The notes: generated from the sequence alone by a model not told the origin. 64,000 bases of DNA from Marinobacter segnicrescens (GCF_900111555.1 NZ_FOHZ01000010.1:62001-126000), one strand, 5' to 3'; shown: positions 52,182 through 62,609, counted from the stretch's first letter. Made by a program: numbers and translations.

Positions 52182-54316
52182 GCCTTACGCTCCCAGATCG
52201 TAATGTCCGTGAAATTGTACTGGTATTTATTGGTCGTCTCGCGAATGACAAAAGGCATCCGTCCCGGTTCGCCAACCAGGGAGAAATGCTCGCCCAACAG
52301 CTCATCCAGCGCATCGCGGGTCGTGTAGTTTTCACCATCCTTCTTGAAACCACCGAGCCACTTCTCACGGGGCGTATGCTCCTCCTGCCAGGTATAGGGG
52401 GAGGCCAGCACCAACAAACCGCCGGCCTTAATCCGCCTGTGAATCTCCGCGAGGAAGCGTTCCGGGTCATAGAGCCGATCCAGCAGGTTACTCGCCAGCA
52501 CAAGGTCATAGCCGGTGAACTGGGGTTTGAGATTGCAGGCGTCCCCCTGCCAGAAGTGAACCTTTCCGGAAACCTCAGCCAGGCCCAACTGATCCAGGTA
52601 GCGGGTACGGTAGCCAACCAGCTCTGCCTCATCAACCAGGGTATAACGTAGCGCGCCCTGATCCGCCATGGACACGCCCTGGGCAATAAAACGGGCCGAG
52701 AAATCCACCCCGGTGACATGGTCAAAATGCCTGGCCAGTTCGAATGTTGAGCGACCGGAGGCACAACCAATATCCAGCGCGGCAATCGCGGGTCGATTCC
52801 CCATGGCGCTGATCGCCAGTTCCGCAATGGCTTTGGGGTAGTTGGGCACACCCAGGTTTTCATCCCCGAAATGAAACTCGGCATATTCCGACAGCAGTTT
52901 GTCGGTTTCGTACTGGGTGGCCGGGGGCCGCACCTCGGCTTCGGAGACCACATACCGGAAACCGGCATGCTGGAAGAAGTGACGCCGGAATGCATAGCGG
53001 GCCGAGCGCAGGGTCTCGTTGCCACAGGAAATCCAGGACCCGCCCTTGATCAGGTTATGCTGATTATCGAAAGTCGGGGTCGTGAAGTCATCGTAGAGCG
53101 GATGCACTTCAAAGCCATCAAATGGATAGGTGGGCGTCTCCACCCACTGCCAGACGTTGCCCACAACATCAAAGAAGTCACCATGACGGAACCAGCTGAC
53201 CGGACACGATGACGCCCAGTGATCCAGGTGCAGGTTGGCGCCGGCAGACGTGTTACGTGGCACCTCTCCAACGCCAGCGACATCATAGAGGCGATACCAC
53301 TCGTCTTCCGTCGGCAAGCGTACTGATTGGCCGGTCTCCCGGGCCATCCAGTTACAGAATGCCTTGGCTTCGTGATAGTTGACCTCTGCCGGCCAGTCCC
53401 ACGGCATCTCGACCTGCTCTGTCATCAACCGCAAATACCACTGGTTGTTCCAGACCCAGAACGTCGGATGGCGAGCTTCGGTAAAGTCCCGCCATTTGCG
53501 GCCCTCCTCTTCCCATACCTCGTCGTCCTGGTAACCGCCGGCTTCCACAAACTTCAGGAACTCGCTGTTGCTCACCAGGTATTGGCTCGCCTCAAACGCC
53601 GGCACGTCAGCACGGTGTTCACCGTATTCGTTGTCCCAGCCATAGAAAGGGGCATCGAACGGTTTCCCCAGGACAACCTCGCCACCGGGCACTGCCACCA
53701 GTGTGTTCTCGGGCGCCTCGCCGGTTTTCGGGCATGGCCGCCAGTCCGGGTCGCTCCGGATGTAGTCCAGCTTGTGCTGGCGAATAAGGACGGACGACGT
53801 TTCCAGATGAATCCGCTCATGCTCGATCCCCATCATGATCGGCCACCAGTCACTGCGCCAGTTGATCGGCAGCGTCAGCGGCAGGGTATCGATGAGGTCG
53901 AGGACCGCATGTCGGACCTTGTCCCGGTACGCCATGACTTCCGCAACCGAGGGCCAGTCGTAGTGATCATCATCCAGGTCATCCCAGCTCATTTCGTCAA
54001 CGCCAACGGCGAACGTTGATTCCATGCGGGAATCGATGCGATGCGGCAACAGCTTGGCCAGGACCAGTTTGTTGACGAAAAAGGTCGCGGTATGGCCGAG
54101 ATAGAAGATCAGTGGATGCCGCAGTGGAATGGATTTTTCGAAATAGGCCTCATCCCGGGCAAGGGTGCGGAACAGGGACTCGTAACGGGCCCAGGTGGCC
54201 AGGAAATACTCCCTGATCTCGTCCCGCCTGGACTCCGGGTCGCCGGACGCCAGGTCGGGCGTACGCTCGAACAACCGGCTGCGGGTGGTTTCTTCAATGC
54301 TCTCCAACATACTCAT
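52178..54316 (-). CDS. ovoA: OvoA, 5-histidylcysteine sulfoxide synthase with methyltransferase domain
   Basis: Bifunctional iron enzyme that joins cysteine to histidine C5 with oxygen, and methylates the later 5-thiohistidine to ovothiol A; 712 residues. Domain order: DinB-like iron-binding region with YLGHTATFF and HERIHLE (His166, His170, Glu172), a formylglycine-generating-like catalytic domain (PAFEASQYLVSNSEFLKFVE, LPTEDEW, NVWQWVETP, GGSW), then a SAM methyltransferase from about 480 with ALDIGCASGRS (Asp about 515). The C-terminal methyltransferase separates OvoA from EgtB. ATG 54316 follows AGGAG; the open frame continues upstream without support. Confidence 0.92.
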   Translation of the reverse strand: MSMLESIEETTRSRLFERTPDLASGDPESRRDEIREYFLATWARYESLFRTLARDEAYFEKSIPLRHPLIFYLGHTATFFVNKLVLAKLLPHRIDSRMESTFAVGVDEMSWDDLDDDHYDWPSVAEVMAYRDKVRHAVLDLIDTLPLTLPINWRSDWWPIMMGIEHERIHLETSSVLIRQHKLDYIRSDPDWRPCPKTGEAPENTLVAVPGGEVVLGKPFDAPFYGWDNEYGEHRADVPAFEASQYLVSNSEFLKFVEAGGYQDDEVWEEEGRKWRDFTEARHPTFWVWNNQWYLRLMTEQVEMPWDWPAEVNYHEAKAFCNWMARETGQSVRLPTEDEWYRLYDVAGVGEVPRNTSAGANLHLDHWASSCPVSWFRHGDFFDVVGNVWQWVETPTYPFDGFEVHPLYDDFTTPTFDNQHNLIKGGSWISCGNETLRSARYAFRRHFFQHAGFRYVVSEAEVRPPATQYETDKLLSEYAEFHFGDENLGVPNYPKAIAELAISAMGNRPAIAALDIGCASGRSTFELARHFDHVTGVDFSARFIAQGVSMADQGALRYTLVDEAELVGYRTRYLDQLGLAEVSGKVHFWQGDACNLKPQFTGYDLVLASNLLDRLYDPERFLAEIHRRIKAGGLLVLASPYTWQEEHTPREKWLGGFKKDGENYTTRDALDELLGEHFSLVGEPGRMPFVIRETTNKYQYNFTDITIWERKA

Positions 54317-54481
54317 CACGCATGCTCCTACAATCACTGTCCTTGCTGATACTGTTCGGCATGGCTTTCGGACCATCAAAAGCGATGATCCGTGCGTCGC
54401 ACCCATGACGGTCCGGCCAGGAAACACTACAATTGCCACCCTACCCTTTACCCTGCTTGCTGTTCCGTTCCCGGAGAATCC

Positions 54482-55369
54482 ATGATAGGCCAGATTGTTT
54501 CAACGATGTTGCCCGTCTTCCTCATTGCCGGGTGCGGAGCCCTCTACGGTCGCTATCGATCACCCGACATCCAGAGCATGAACACCGTCAACATGGAGCT
54601 GTTCGTGCCCATGCTGGTGTTTGCCGTGCTGGCCGACCAGGAGGCGCCACTGGCGGATTATGCCTGGCTGGCCACCGCCGGCGTGGTCGTTGTGCTGGGT
54701 TCCGGCCTGCTGTTGTGGCCCTTGGCAAAGATGTTGCGGCTGAACCTGAAAACCTTCCTGCCGCCGATGATGTTCAACAACTCCGGCAACATGGGCATTC
54801 CGCTGATCGTGCTGGCCTTTGGCGAGGCCGCCCTGCCCGCCGCCGTAGTGCTGTTTATCGTCGAGATGATCCTGCATTTCTCGGTAGGCCTGTACATGCT
54901 GGACCCCCACACCTCCATGATCCGGCGCCTGCGGGTGCCGGTGGTACTGGCGACCATTGCCGGGCTAGCAGTGAATATCGGGGGTGTGGCCCTGCCGGGA
55001 TGGCTGATGGAAGCCCTGAATATGCTGGGCGGCATCTGCATTCCGCTGATGCTGTTCACCCTGGGCATCCGCATGCTGGAAGTGGACTTCAGTGACTGGA
55101 AGCTGGGCCTGCTCGGCGCTATCGCCTGCCCCGCCAGCGGCCTGGTCCTGGCCTGGCCGTTGATTGCGGTGCTGGACCTGCCCGGCATCCAGGTGGCCAG
55201 CCTGTGGGTATTTGCCGCGTTACCGCCGGCGGTGCTCAACTACATGGTCGCCGAGCAGTACCGGCAGGAGCCCCACAAGGTGGCCTCCCTGGTACTGATC
55301 AGCAACCTGGGCAGCCTGGTGGTGATGCCCATTGTATTGGGACTGGTATTCAGCGCCGGTTACCTCTGA
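54482..55369 (+). CDS. AEC-family (auxin efflux carrier-like) transporter
   Basis: Inner-membrane transporter of 295 residues with ten predicted helices. Family features are MNTVNMELFVPMLVFAVLAD, FNNSGNMGIPL with the crossover-helix NSGNMG motif, and ALPPAVLNYMVAEQY. Bacterial members move malate, malonate or similar dicarboxylates. GGAG before ATG 54482; an open frame upstream is rejected. It is divergent from ovoA over 165 bp. Confidence 0.87.
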   Translation: MIGQIVSTMLPVFLIAGCGALYGRYRSPDIQSMNTVNMELFVPMLVFAVLADQEAPLADYAWLATAGVVVVLGSGLLLWPLAKMLRLNLKTFLPPMMFNNSGNMGIPLIVLAFGEAALPAAVVLFIVEMILHFSVGLYMLDPHTSMIRRLRVPVVLATIAGLAVNIGGVALPGWLMEALNMLGGICIPLMLFTLGIRMLEVDFSDWKLGLLGAIACPASGLVLAWPLIAVLDLPGIQVASLWVFAALPPAVLNYMVAEQYRQEPHKVASLVLISNLGSLVVMPIVLGLVFSAGYL

Positions 55370-55392
55370 GCATAACCGGCGCCATCGACGCC

Positions 55393-56997
55393 TCAGGCCT
55401 GTCCCGCGCGGAAGAAAGAGACCTCCTTGCGCAACTGGTCCGCCAGGGTATCCAACTCACGGCTTGAGGAAGCGACCTGCTCGGAACCGGCGGCAGTCTC
55501 TACCGTGGCGTCGTGGATCCGGCGGATGTTGCGGTTCACTTCTTCCGCCACCGCACTCTGTTGCTCCGCCGCGCTGGCAATCTGGGCATTCATATCGTTG
55601 ATGGCACCCACTTCGTGGCGGATGCGACCAAGGGCTTCCTGGGCCTCTCCGGTCTGAGCCACGGTCTCCCGCGCCAGTTCACGACTGGTCTCCATGACCG
55701 AGACGGCCTGACCGGCACCGGTCTGCAGCTTGCCGATCATCTCCTGGATTTCCCGGGTGGAATCCTGGGTGCGGGTCGCCAGCGAGCGCACCTCATCGGC
55801 GACCACCGCAAAGCCCCGGCCCTGCTCCCCGGCCCGTGCAGCCTCAATGGCTGCATTCAGGGCCAGCAGGTTAGTCTGTTCGGCGATGCCGTTGATCACT
55901 TCAATGATGGACTCGATATTGGCGCTGTCCTGGCTGACCTGGCGCACAGTTTCAGTGGCGCCTTCCAGGGTATCGGCCAGGTTACCGATGGCAGCGGCAG
56001 TGTCAGCCACTACCCGGTTGCCTTTCTCTACTTCGTCATCTGCGGTGCGGGTGGCAGAGGCCGCATTGCCGGCAAAGCCGGCGACTTCGTTGACGGTGGC
56101 TGCCATCTGGTTGACCGCCGCCGCCATTTGCTGGGCCTCTTCCGACTGCAGGCGGATTTGTTCACGGTTATTGCCGGCGGTGTCCATCAGTTCGGTGGCC
56201 GCTTCGGCCAGCTGGGTGGTGGTTTCCTTCAGGGCACCCATCACACTGTTCGGATACTGGGTATCGATCGCCTGGTCCAGCTGACCGTCTGCCAGTGCGC
56301 GGATTGCCTCAGCCACTTCTTCCGGCTCCGCCCCAAGGGTTGCTTTCAGGTTACGAATGATGAGCACCACCACGGCGATGCCCACCAGTATGGCCAACCC
56401 GGTGATGATAAAGATCAGGGCCTGGAAGCCGGAGGCTGCATCCTGAACCCGATCGATATCCCCGGCAATGATGTCTTCCTGGTGGTCAATAAATGCGTTT
56501 ACCCGGGCGAGCCATTCCGTGTAGGCCGGGGACACCTGTTCCAGCAGGAAGACACGGGCCGCCTCGGGGCCTTCACTCTGGCGAAGGGTGACCAGCTGCC
56601 CTGTCAGCGCCAGGGTGCGCCGTTCGATGGCCTGGATTTCCCCAAGCAGGCGGGTTTCCTGGTCACTGGCACCGAGTTCATCGAACAGCCGGTCCATCGC
56701 CAATGCAGAGTCCTGATAAAAGGCCTTCAGCCGGTCAACATCCTGCAGGTGCGTCCGCAGATCCGCGTCGTTACGAACCAGCACGGCATCACGAATGGCA
56801 ATGGCCCGGTCATGGACACTACCGCGGAAGTTGATGGCATGGCGCTGCTTGACCGACGCACCTTCGCGGACGTCCATCAGGGTGCGATCCATGAAACCGA
56901 CCCGGAGGTTGCCAACCACACTGACCAGCACCATCAGGGAAAGAACTACTCCAAAACCGAGACCCAGGCGCTTCGCAACCGACAGCCGACCGAACAT
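55393..56997 (-). CDS. Methyl-accepting chemotaxis protein with 4HB sensor
   Basis: Chemoreceptor of 534 residues. A membrane helix (about 10-32), a periplasmic four-helix-bundle sensor (about 35-190), a second helix ([19 protein letters not shown]), HAMP (about 215-265) and a long signalling coiled coil with the conserved hairpin [20 protein letters not shown]. No C-terminal CheR-binding pentapeptide is visible. It probably signals to CheA-type kinases; the ligand is unknown. It converges with the AEC gene, 23 bp apart. Confidence 0.92.
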   Translation of the reverse strand: MFGRLSVAKRLGLGFGVVLSLMVLVSVVGNLRVGFMDRTLMDVREGASVKQRHAINFRGSVHDRAIAIRDAVLVRNDADLRTHLQDVDRLKAFYQDSALAMDRLFDELGASDQETRLLGEIQAIERRTLALTGQLVTLRQSEGPEAARVFLLEQVSPAYTEWLARVNAFIDHQEDIIAGDIDRVQDAASGFQALIFIITGLAILVGIAVVVLIIRNLKATLGAEPEEVAEAIRALADGQLDQAIDTQYPNSVMGALKETTTQLAEAATELMDTAGNNREQIRLQSEEAQQMAAAVNQMAATVNEVAGFAGNAASATRTADDEVEKGNRVVADTAAAIGNLADTLEGATETVRQVSQDSANIESIIEVINGIAEQTNLLALNAAIEAARAGEQGRGFAVVADEVRSLATRTQDSTREIQEMIGKLQTGAGQAVSVMETSRELARETVAQTGEAQEALGRIRHEVGAINDMNAQIASAAEQQSAVAEEVNRNIRRIHDATVETAAGSEQVASSSRELDTLADQLRKEVSFFRAGQA

Positions 56998-57131
56998 GGC
57001 AATACTCCGACACCGTAAAGTTATTGATCGAGCCTATGAGTTCCCTGAAACTCGAAGATTGGATCAATGTTTCGGGTCAGATTTGTTACTTTTTACATTA
57101 GTTTGCAATGCAACCTGATGAGCCCGGCCGG

Positions 57132-59012
57132 TCAGGCGCCTTTCTGGCTTTCCTGTCCCAGCAGTTTTTTCAGGGCGTCACCACTGAGCACTTCCACTTC
57201 TAACAGCTTGTGGGCACCACTCTCCAGTGTTTCCCGGTGGGACTCGAGAATGGCCGTAGCCTGGTTGAAGGCCTGGTCAATCAGCTCGCGGATAGCCTGG
57301 TCGATGGCTTCAGCAGTGGCTTCGCTGTACTGGCGGGAACTGTCCAGCCAGCGTTGTTGCAGGTGGGTCTGCCCGGCTTTTTCATAGGTCACCTGTCCCA
57401 GGGCCGGGATCATGCCAAAGCGAGTGACCATATCCCGGGCGATATCGGTGGCCTTTTCCAGGTCGTCGGCAGCGCCGGTGGAGGTGGCCTTGAATACCAG
57501 GCTTTCGGCGGCGCGACCACCGAGCAGTACGGTCATACGATTACGCAGTTCCTGCTCCGACAGCAGGAAGCGGTCCTCGGTGGGGCGTTGCAGGGTATAG
57601 CCAAGGGCGCTGATACCCCGGGGGATGATGGAAACCTTCTGCACCGGATCCACCCCTTCCAGTGACATCGCCACCAGGGCATGGCCCAGCTCGTGGTAGG
57701 CCACGGTGCGTCGTTCCTTTTCACTGAGAATCCGGTTTTTCTTCTCCAGGCCGGCCACGATACGCTCGATCGCCGCATTGAAGTCGTCCAGGGTAACCAC
57801 GTCGGCATTGCGCCGGGTCGCCAGCAGGGCGGCCTCGTTCACCAGGTTGGCCAGGTCGGCGCCGGTAAAGCCCGGTGTCAGGGCGGCAATGTGGTCCAGG
57901 TCGGTATCTGCATCCAGCTTGATCTTGCGGATATGCACCTTCAGGATCTGGGCCCGGCCGATACGGTCAGGCCGGTCCACCAGCACCTGCCGGTCAAACC
58001 GGCCGGCCCGCAACAGGGCCTGGTCCAGGATCTCCGGGCGGTTGGTAGCCGCCAGCAGGATCAACCCGCTGGACGGATCAAAACCATCCAGTTCGACCAG
58101 CAGCTGGTTTAGGGTCTGCTCCTTTTCATCGTTGGCCATCATGGGGTTGGCACCCCGGGCCCGGCCCAGGGCATCCAGCTCGTCGATAAAGATAATGGCG
58201 GGGGCCATGCTGCGGGCCTGGTTGAACAGGTCTCGCACCCGGGCAGCACCAACGCCCACGAACATCTCCACGAACTCCGAGCCACTGATGGACAGGAAGG
58301 GCACCCCAGCCTGGCCTGCTACTGCCCGGGCCATCAGGGTTTTACCGGTGCCGGGCGGACCCACAAGCAGTACCCCCTTGGGAATGTGGGCACCCAGGCG
58401 ACTGTAGGTCTCCGGGTCCCGCAGGAAATCCACCACTTCCTGCAACTCGGCCTTGGCTTCGTCCACCCCGGCCACGTCATCGAAGGTCACTTTCGTGTCC
58501 TTCTCCATGTAGACCTTGGCCTTGCTCTTGCCAATGGACATCATGCTGCCGCCACCGCCGCCCATGCCGCCCATCCGGCGCAACAGGAAGCTCCACAGCA
58601 GCACCAGCAACCCAAAGGGCAGCAGCCATGACAGCAGGGAAGTGAGCCAGGTGTTTTCCCGGACGCCGGTGTAGTCCACCCCGGCCTCCTCCAGCAACGG
58701 CACCAGGTCCGGGTCGTCCACCCGGATGGCGCGGATGTTCACCAGGTCACCCTCGGAGGAGCGCAGTCGACTCAGCTCGTCCGACGTCAGGAACGGCGAG
58801 AGCTGGTTACGGGGCACCGAGGCCTTAACCTCTTCGGCGGCAACGGTCACGTCCTGGAGCTCGCCGGACAGGGCCAGGGTCCGGAACTCACTGTAGCGAA
58901 TGGTCTGTGGCTGGGTGGAAAGCCAGTCCGGCAGCAGAAAAAGCAGCAGCAAAACCCCCACGAAGTACCAGATGGAAAATTGCGTGCGCTTGTCCGGCGT
59001 TGGTGTAGGCAT
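57132..59012 (-). CDS. ftsH: FtsH-type membrane AAA+ zinc protease (paralogue)
   Basis: ATP-dependent protease of 626 residues. Membrane helix (about 13-30), periplasmic domain, second helix (about 125-145), AAA module with Walker A GPPGTGKT (218-225), pore loop FVEMFVGVGA, IIFIDELDALGR, and a zinc protease with HELGH (440-444) and the third ligand in TGAADDLEKAT. Small differences from housekeeping FtsH (HELGH for HEAGH, FIDELDALGRARG for FIDEIDAVGRQRG, short C-terminus) and the solitary position suggest a second FtsH. AGGAAG precedes ATG 59012. It is divergent from fadE. Confidence 0.88.
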   Translation of the reverse strand: MPTPTPDKRTQFSIWYFVGVLLLLFLLPDWLSTQPQTIRYSEFRTLALSGELQDVTVAAEEVKASVPRNQLSPFLTSDELSRLRSSEGDLVNIRAIRVDDPDLVPLLEEAGVDYTGVRENTWLTSLLSWLLPFGLLVLLWSFLLRRMGGMGGGGGSMMSIGKSKAKVYMEKDTKVTFDDVAGVDEAKAELQEVVDFLRDPETYSRLGAHIPKGVLLVGPPGTGKTLMARAVAGQAGVPFLSISGSEFVEMFVGVGAARVRDLFNQARSMAPAIIFIDELDALGRARGANPMMANDEKEQTLNQLLVELDGFDPSSGLILLAATNRPEILDQALLRAGRFDRQVLVDRPDRIGRAQILKVHIRKIKLDADTDLDHIAALTPGFTGADLANLVNEAALLATRRNADVVTLDDFNAAIERIVAGLEKKNRILSEKERRTVAYHELGHALVAMSLEGVDPVQKVSIIPRGISALGYTLQRPTEDRFLLSEQELRNRMTVLLGGRAAESLVFKATSTGAADDLEKATDIARDMVTRFGMIPALGQVTYEKAGQTHLQQRWLDSSRQYSEATAEAIDQAIRELIDQAFNQATAILESHRETLESGAHKLLEVEVLSGDALKKLLGQESQKGA

Positions 59013-59220
59013 GGGTCGCTTCCTGTTGACGGCTCTGACTTTTCAGGGAGTTCCAGTATAGCCTGTTCATCGCAAGCTAACCGGTGATATGCGTCAAACG
59101 GCTTTCAGTGGACGGTCACGGCTATCGTTCCTGCACCGGCCACCCCTTGCAAGCCTGGCAGGTTTGACCGATGGTAAACGGAGTCATGGTGTATTCCATT
59201 CCCGATACGGAGGTCTGTCA

Positions 59221-61836
59221 ATGAGTGTTCTGTTCCTGATCATCAGTGCCCTGGTGCTGATCTATCTCGGCCTTGGCGGCACGGTAGCTACCGTGGTGCT
59301 GGTGGCCGCGACCCTGGCCGGCATGGCCCAGGATGACTGGCATATCCTCAGCATCCTCCTGGGCGGCGGCCTGCTGGCCCTGGCGATGATCATCCTGCAC
59401 GCTGACGAGCTGCGCCGGGATAAGCTCAGCAAACCCCTGCTGGGCTGGGTAAGGGGACAACTTCCCAAACTGTCCGACACTGAGCAGGAGGCCCTGAAGT
59501 CCGGTTCCGTAGACTGGGACGGCGAGCTGTTTTCCGGCCAGCCAGAGTGGTCAAAACTGCTGGATGCCAAGCCTGCCCACCTCTCCAGCGAGGAGCAGGC
59601 GTTTCTCGACGGCCCGGTGGAAACACTCTGCGCCATGCTGGACGACTGGAAGATTACCCACGAAGACTACGACCTGCCGGACAAGGTCTGGAAATACATT
59701 CGGGAAAACGGCTTCTTCGGCCTGATGATTCCAAAGGAGCAGGGTGGCAAGGGCTTCTCCCACACCGCCCACTCGGAAATCGTGATGAAGATCTCCACCC
59801 GCAGCGTGTCCGCCGCCGTCACCGTGATGGTGCCCAACTCCCTCGGCCCGGGCGAACTGCTGATGGAATACGGCACCGATGACCAGAAGCAACACTACCT
59901 GCCCCGCCTCGCCAATGGTGAGGAAATCCCCTGCTTCGCCCTCACCTCACCGGTGGCTGGCTCCGACGCCGGCGCCATTCCGGACAAGGGCATTGTCTGC
60001 AAGGGCCAGTGGAACGGCAAGGAAGTGCTGGGCCTCAAGGTCACCTGGAACAAGCGCTACATTACCCTGGCACCGGTGGCGACCCTGATCGGCCTGGCCA
60101 TCAAGGTCTATGACCCCGACAAGCTGCTCGGTGGCGACGACAATATAGGCGTGACTTGTGTGCTGGTCCCAAGGGACACCGAAGGTGTCCATGCCGGTGC
60201 CCGCCACCTGCCCATGAATACCGTTTTCATGAACGGTCCTACCTGGGGCAACGACGTATTTATTCCCATGGAACAGGTGATCGGCGGCCAGGAGATGCTT
60301 GGCAAGGGCTGGACCATGCTACTGGAGTGCCTGTCCATCGGCCGCTCCATCTCGCTGCCTGCCCTGGGCACCGGTGCCGGCAAGGTCGCCAGCCTGGCCA
60401 CCGGCTCCTACGCCCTGGTGCGGGAGCAGTTCGGTCGTTCCATCAGCCAGTTTGAAGGGGTGCAGGAAGCCCTGGAGCCCATTGCCGGCTACACCTACAT
60501 GATGGACTCCGCCCGCCTGCTGACCGCCGGCATGCTGGACCGGGGCGTGCGGCCCTCGGTGCCGTCGGCGGTGCTGAAATACCGCAACACTGACCTGATG
60601 CGGGTAGTGATCAATAACGCCATGGATGTGGTCGCCGGCCGGGGTGTCATCACCGGCCCCCGCAACTTCCTGGCGCGGGCCTACCAGGCGGTACCCATTG
60701 GTATCACGGTGGAAGGGGCCAATATCCTGACCCGCAGCCTGATGGTTTTCGGCCAGGGCGCGATCCGCTGCCATCCGTTTATCGTGGATGAAATCGAGGC
60801 TGCGGGCATGGACGATGAACGGGAGGCGGTGCGCAAGTTTGATGACACTTTCTATCGGCACATTGCCCACACCACCCGCAATGCCCTGCGGGCGCTGGTG
60901 CTGGGACTGACCCACGGACTGGCGGAGCCCGCCCCCCGTGAGGGCAACATTGGCAAGTACTACCGGCAACTGGCCAGGTTTTCCGCCGGCTTTGCCCTGC
61001 TGACAGATGTCACCCTGCTTACCATTGGTGGTGGCCTGAAAGCCCGTCAGCGGCTGTCCGGCCGCATGGCCGACTGCCTGGTGCAGTTGTACTACGCCTC
61101 TGCCGTCATAAAACAGTGGCATGAGGAAGGCTATCCGGACGATCAGCGGCCCCTGGTGGAGTGGTGCCTGCAAACCTGCCTGAAAGACCTGCAGGCAGCG
61201 ATGCGGGAGGCGGTGATCAACTTCCCGGTCCCGGCCCTGCGCTGGCCGCTGCGGATTCTGGTATTCCCCCTGGGTGCCACCGCCCTCAACGGCCCGGACG
61301 ACCGCCTGGGCACTGAAGTGGCCGCCACCATTGTGAAGGACACGCCACTGCGACAGCGCATCAGCCGGGGGGCCTACTTCAACGACAAGCCCGACGACGC
61401 CCTGGGCCGGGTGCTCAATGCCTATCGCCTGGCCAATGAAACCGTGGAGCTGCGGGCCCGCCTGCACGACGCCATCCGCAACCGTGACCCGGAAGAGCTC
61501 GGCGGCATTGATATGCTGCTGGGGCATCAGCGCAAGGAACTGGTGGACTGGGCCTGCAAGGAAGGTATTGTCAGGGATGAGGAATGCGACAAGCTGCTGG
61601 AGGCCCTGACCGCGCTCTACGACGTGATCCGGGTGGACGCCTTCGATGCGGACGGCCTCAAGGCCCTCTCCCGCTGTGCCAAGGGCAAGCGCAAGGTGGT
61701 GGAGCGCCCGGCCAGCGACGACCAGGACACTGAGTCAGTCCTGCCGGAGAAGCCCGCCGGCAGCGGGAACGCCTCCACCCGTGCGACAAAGACCCGCAAG
61801 GCTACCAGCAGCAAGGCAAACGGCCGGAAAGCGTAG
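59221..61836 (+). CDS. fadE: FadE-type acyl-CoA dehydrogenase
   Basis: Membrane-linked acyl-CoA dehydrogenase for the first step of fatty-acid beta-oxidation; 871 residues, like the E. coli FadE form and twice normal ACAD length. An N-terminal hydrophobic region (about 5-60) is followed by the ACAD core: GFFGLMIPKEQGGKGFSHTAHSE (20 residues: GFFGLMIPKEQGGKGFSHTA), VPNSLGPGELL, CFALTSPVAGSDAGAIPD and the long FadE C-terminal domain. The tail is Lys/Arg-rich (KTRKATSSKANGRKA). ATG 59221 with GGAGG seven bases upstream is preferred to an upstream frame extension. Confidence 0.92.
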   Translation: MSVLFLIISALVLIYLGLGGTVATVVLVAATLAGMAQDDWHILSILLGGGLLALAMIILHADELRRDKLSKPLLGWVRGQLPKLSDTEQEALKSGSVDWDGELFSGQPEWSKLLDAKPAHLSSEEQAFLDGPVETLCAMLDDWKITHEDYDLPDKVWKYIRENGFFGLMIPKEQGGKGFSHTAHSEIVMKISTRSVSAAVTVMVPNSLGPGELLMEYGTDDQKQHYLPRLANGEEIPCFALTSPVAGSDAGAIPDKGIVCKGQWNGKEVLGLKVTWNKRYITLAPVATLIGLAIKVYDPDKLLGGDDNIGVTCVLVPRDTEGVHAGARHLPMNTVFMNGPTWGNDVFIPMEQVIGGQEMLGKGWTMLLECLSIGRSISLPALGTGAGKVASLATGSYALVREQFGRSISQFEGVQEALEPIAGYTYMMDSARLLTAGMLDRGVRPSVPSAVLKYRNTDLMRVVINNAMDVVAGRGVITGPRNFLARAYQAVPIGITVEGANILTRSLMVFGQGAIRCHPFIVDEIEAAGMDDEREAVRKFDDTFYRHIAHTTRNALRALVLGLTHGLAEPAPREGNIGKYYRQLARFSAGFALLTDVTLLTIGGGLKARQRLSGRMADCLVQLYYASAVIKQWHEEGYPDDQRPLVEWCLQTCLKDLQAAMREAVINFPVPALRWPLRILVFPLGATALNGPDDRLGTEVAATIVKDTPLRQRISRGAYFNDKPDDALGRVLNAYRLANETVELRARLHDAIRNRDPEELGGIDMLLGHQRKELVDWACKEGIVRDEECDKLLEALTALYDVIRVDAFDADGLKALSRCAKGKRKVVERPASDDQDTESVLPEKPAGSGNASTRATKTRKATSSKANGRKA

Positions 61837-61847
61837 TCTTCCGGCCG
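61821..61847. terminator. Bidirectional hairpin at the fadE stop
   Basis: Perfect 9-bp stem CGGCCGGAA / TTCCGGCCG with the fadE TAG codon (61834-61836) in the loop. It lies between convergent stops, 22 bp apart, and could terminate both. Confidence 0.65.
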
Positions 61848-61858
61848 TCAGGCGGGCG

Positions 61859-62533
61859 TCAAACGTGGGTCAGGGCGTGCCGGCGCCCTGGCCGGTCCAG
61901 GTGGGGCACGTTATTGAAGCTCAGCACCCGGCGGGCACTGCGGCCCATAATGACCTCACAGAATGCCGCGTTGCGGAACTGGAAGTTGAAGTGGATGGCG
62001 CCCTTCTGGGGGCCTTCGACCAACTGGGTCAGGGCGCTGCCAATCACGCCGCCGGAGGTCACTACCAGCACGGCATCGTCCCGACCCGCACCCTCGCAGG
62101 CGTGGCTGATCGCGTCTTCAATACGCTGGCCGAAGTCGCCCCAGGTCTCGTCGACGTCAGTGAGGCGGTCGTCGATCCAGGCCTCGTAAGCCGCCCGGAA
62201 GGTGCGCCAGTAATCCTTGAAATCCCGCTTCTGGTGCAGGTGTTGGTCCCCCTGGCCGGTAAAGGCCCGGTACATCATCTCGCCGTCGTACTCATTCAGC
62301 CCGGGATGGGTGGAAACGTCGATACCAGCGTGTGCCATGCCCTCAAGCACCCCCTTGGCGGTGTCCTGCTGACGTTGCAGGTCGCCAGCCACCACCCGGT
62401 GAAAGTTCAGTTCACGCTCGGCGAAGTATTCCCCCAGCCAGCGGGCCTGCTGCCAGCCAAGCCCGGAAAGTTGATCGTAGTTTGCCTGGCCAAAGGAGGC
62501 CTGCCCGTGTCGGACGATAAAGAGTTTTGCCAT
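61859..62533 (-). CDS. Histidine phosphatase (phosphoglycerate mutase-like) family protein
   Basis: Phosphatase-fold protein of 224 residues. The catalytic RHG motif is LFIVRHGQASFG, with NEYDGEMMY later. At the usual place of the second catalytic histidine the sequence is VVTSGGVIG, with Ser instead of His; related subgroups share this form. The substrate is unknown. ATG 62533 starts the core; the upstream extension is unsupported. Same direction as exoD, 76 bp downstream of it. Confidence 0.82.
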   Translation of the reverse strand: MAKLFIVRHGQASFGQANYDQLSGLGWQQARWLGEYFAERELNFHRVVAGDLQRQQDTAKGVLEGMAHAGIDVSTHPGLNEYDGEMMYRAFTGQGDQHLHQKRDFKDYWRTFRAAYEAWIDDRLTDVDETWGDFGQRIEDAISHACEGAGRDDAVLVVTSGGVIGSALTQLVEGPQKGAIHFNFQFRNAAFCEVIMGRSARRVLSFNNVPHLDRPGRRHALTHV

Positions 62534-62609
62534 GGGATACGTGCTACCTGTGTGTGACTGCAAAAGCCACATCCTGCCTCAGCTGTGGTCAGTTGACCAG
62601 TCGACCGGT

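Noticed and set aside
55513-57018. A 501-codon open frame antisense to the chemoreceptor gene.
   Set aside because: The minus-strand product is a complete chemoreceptor; the antisense frame is a composition effect.
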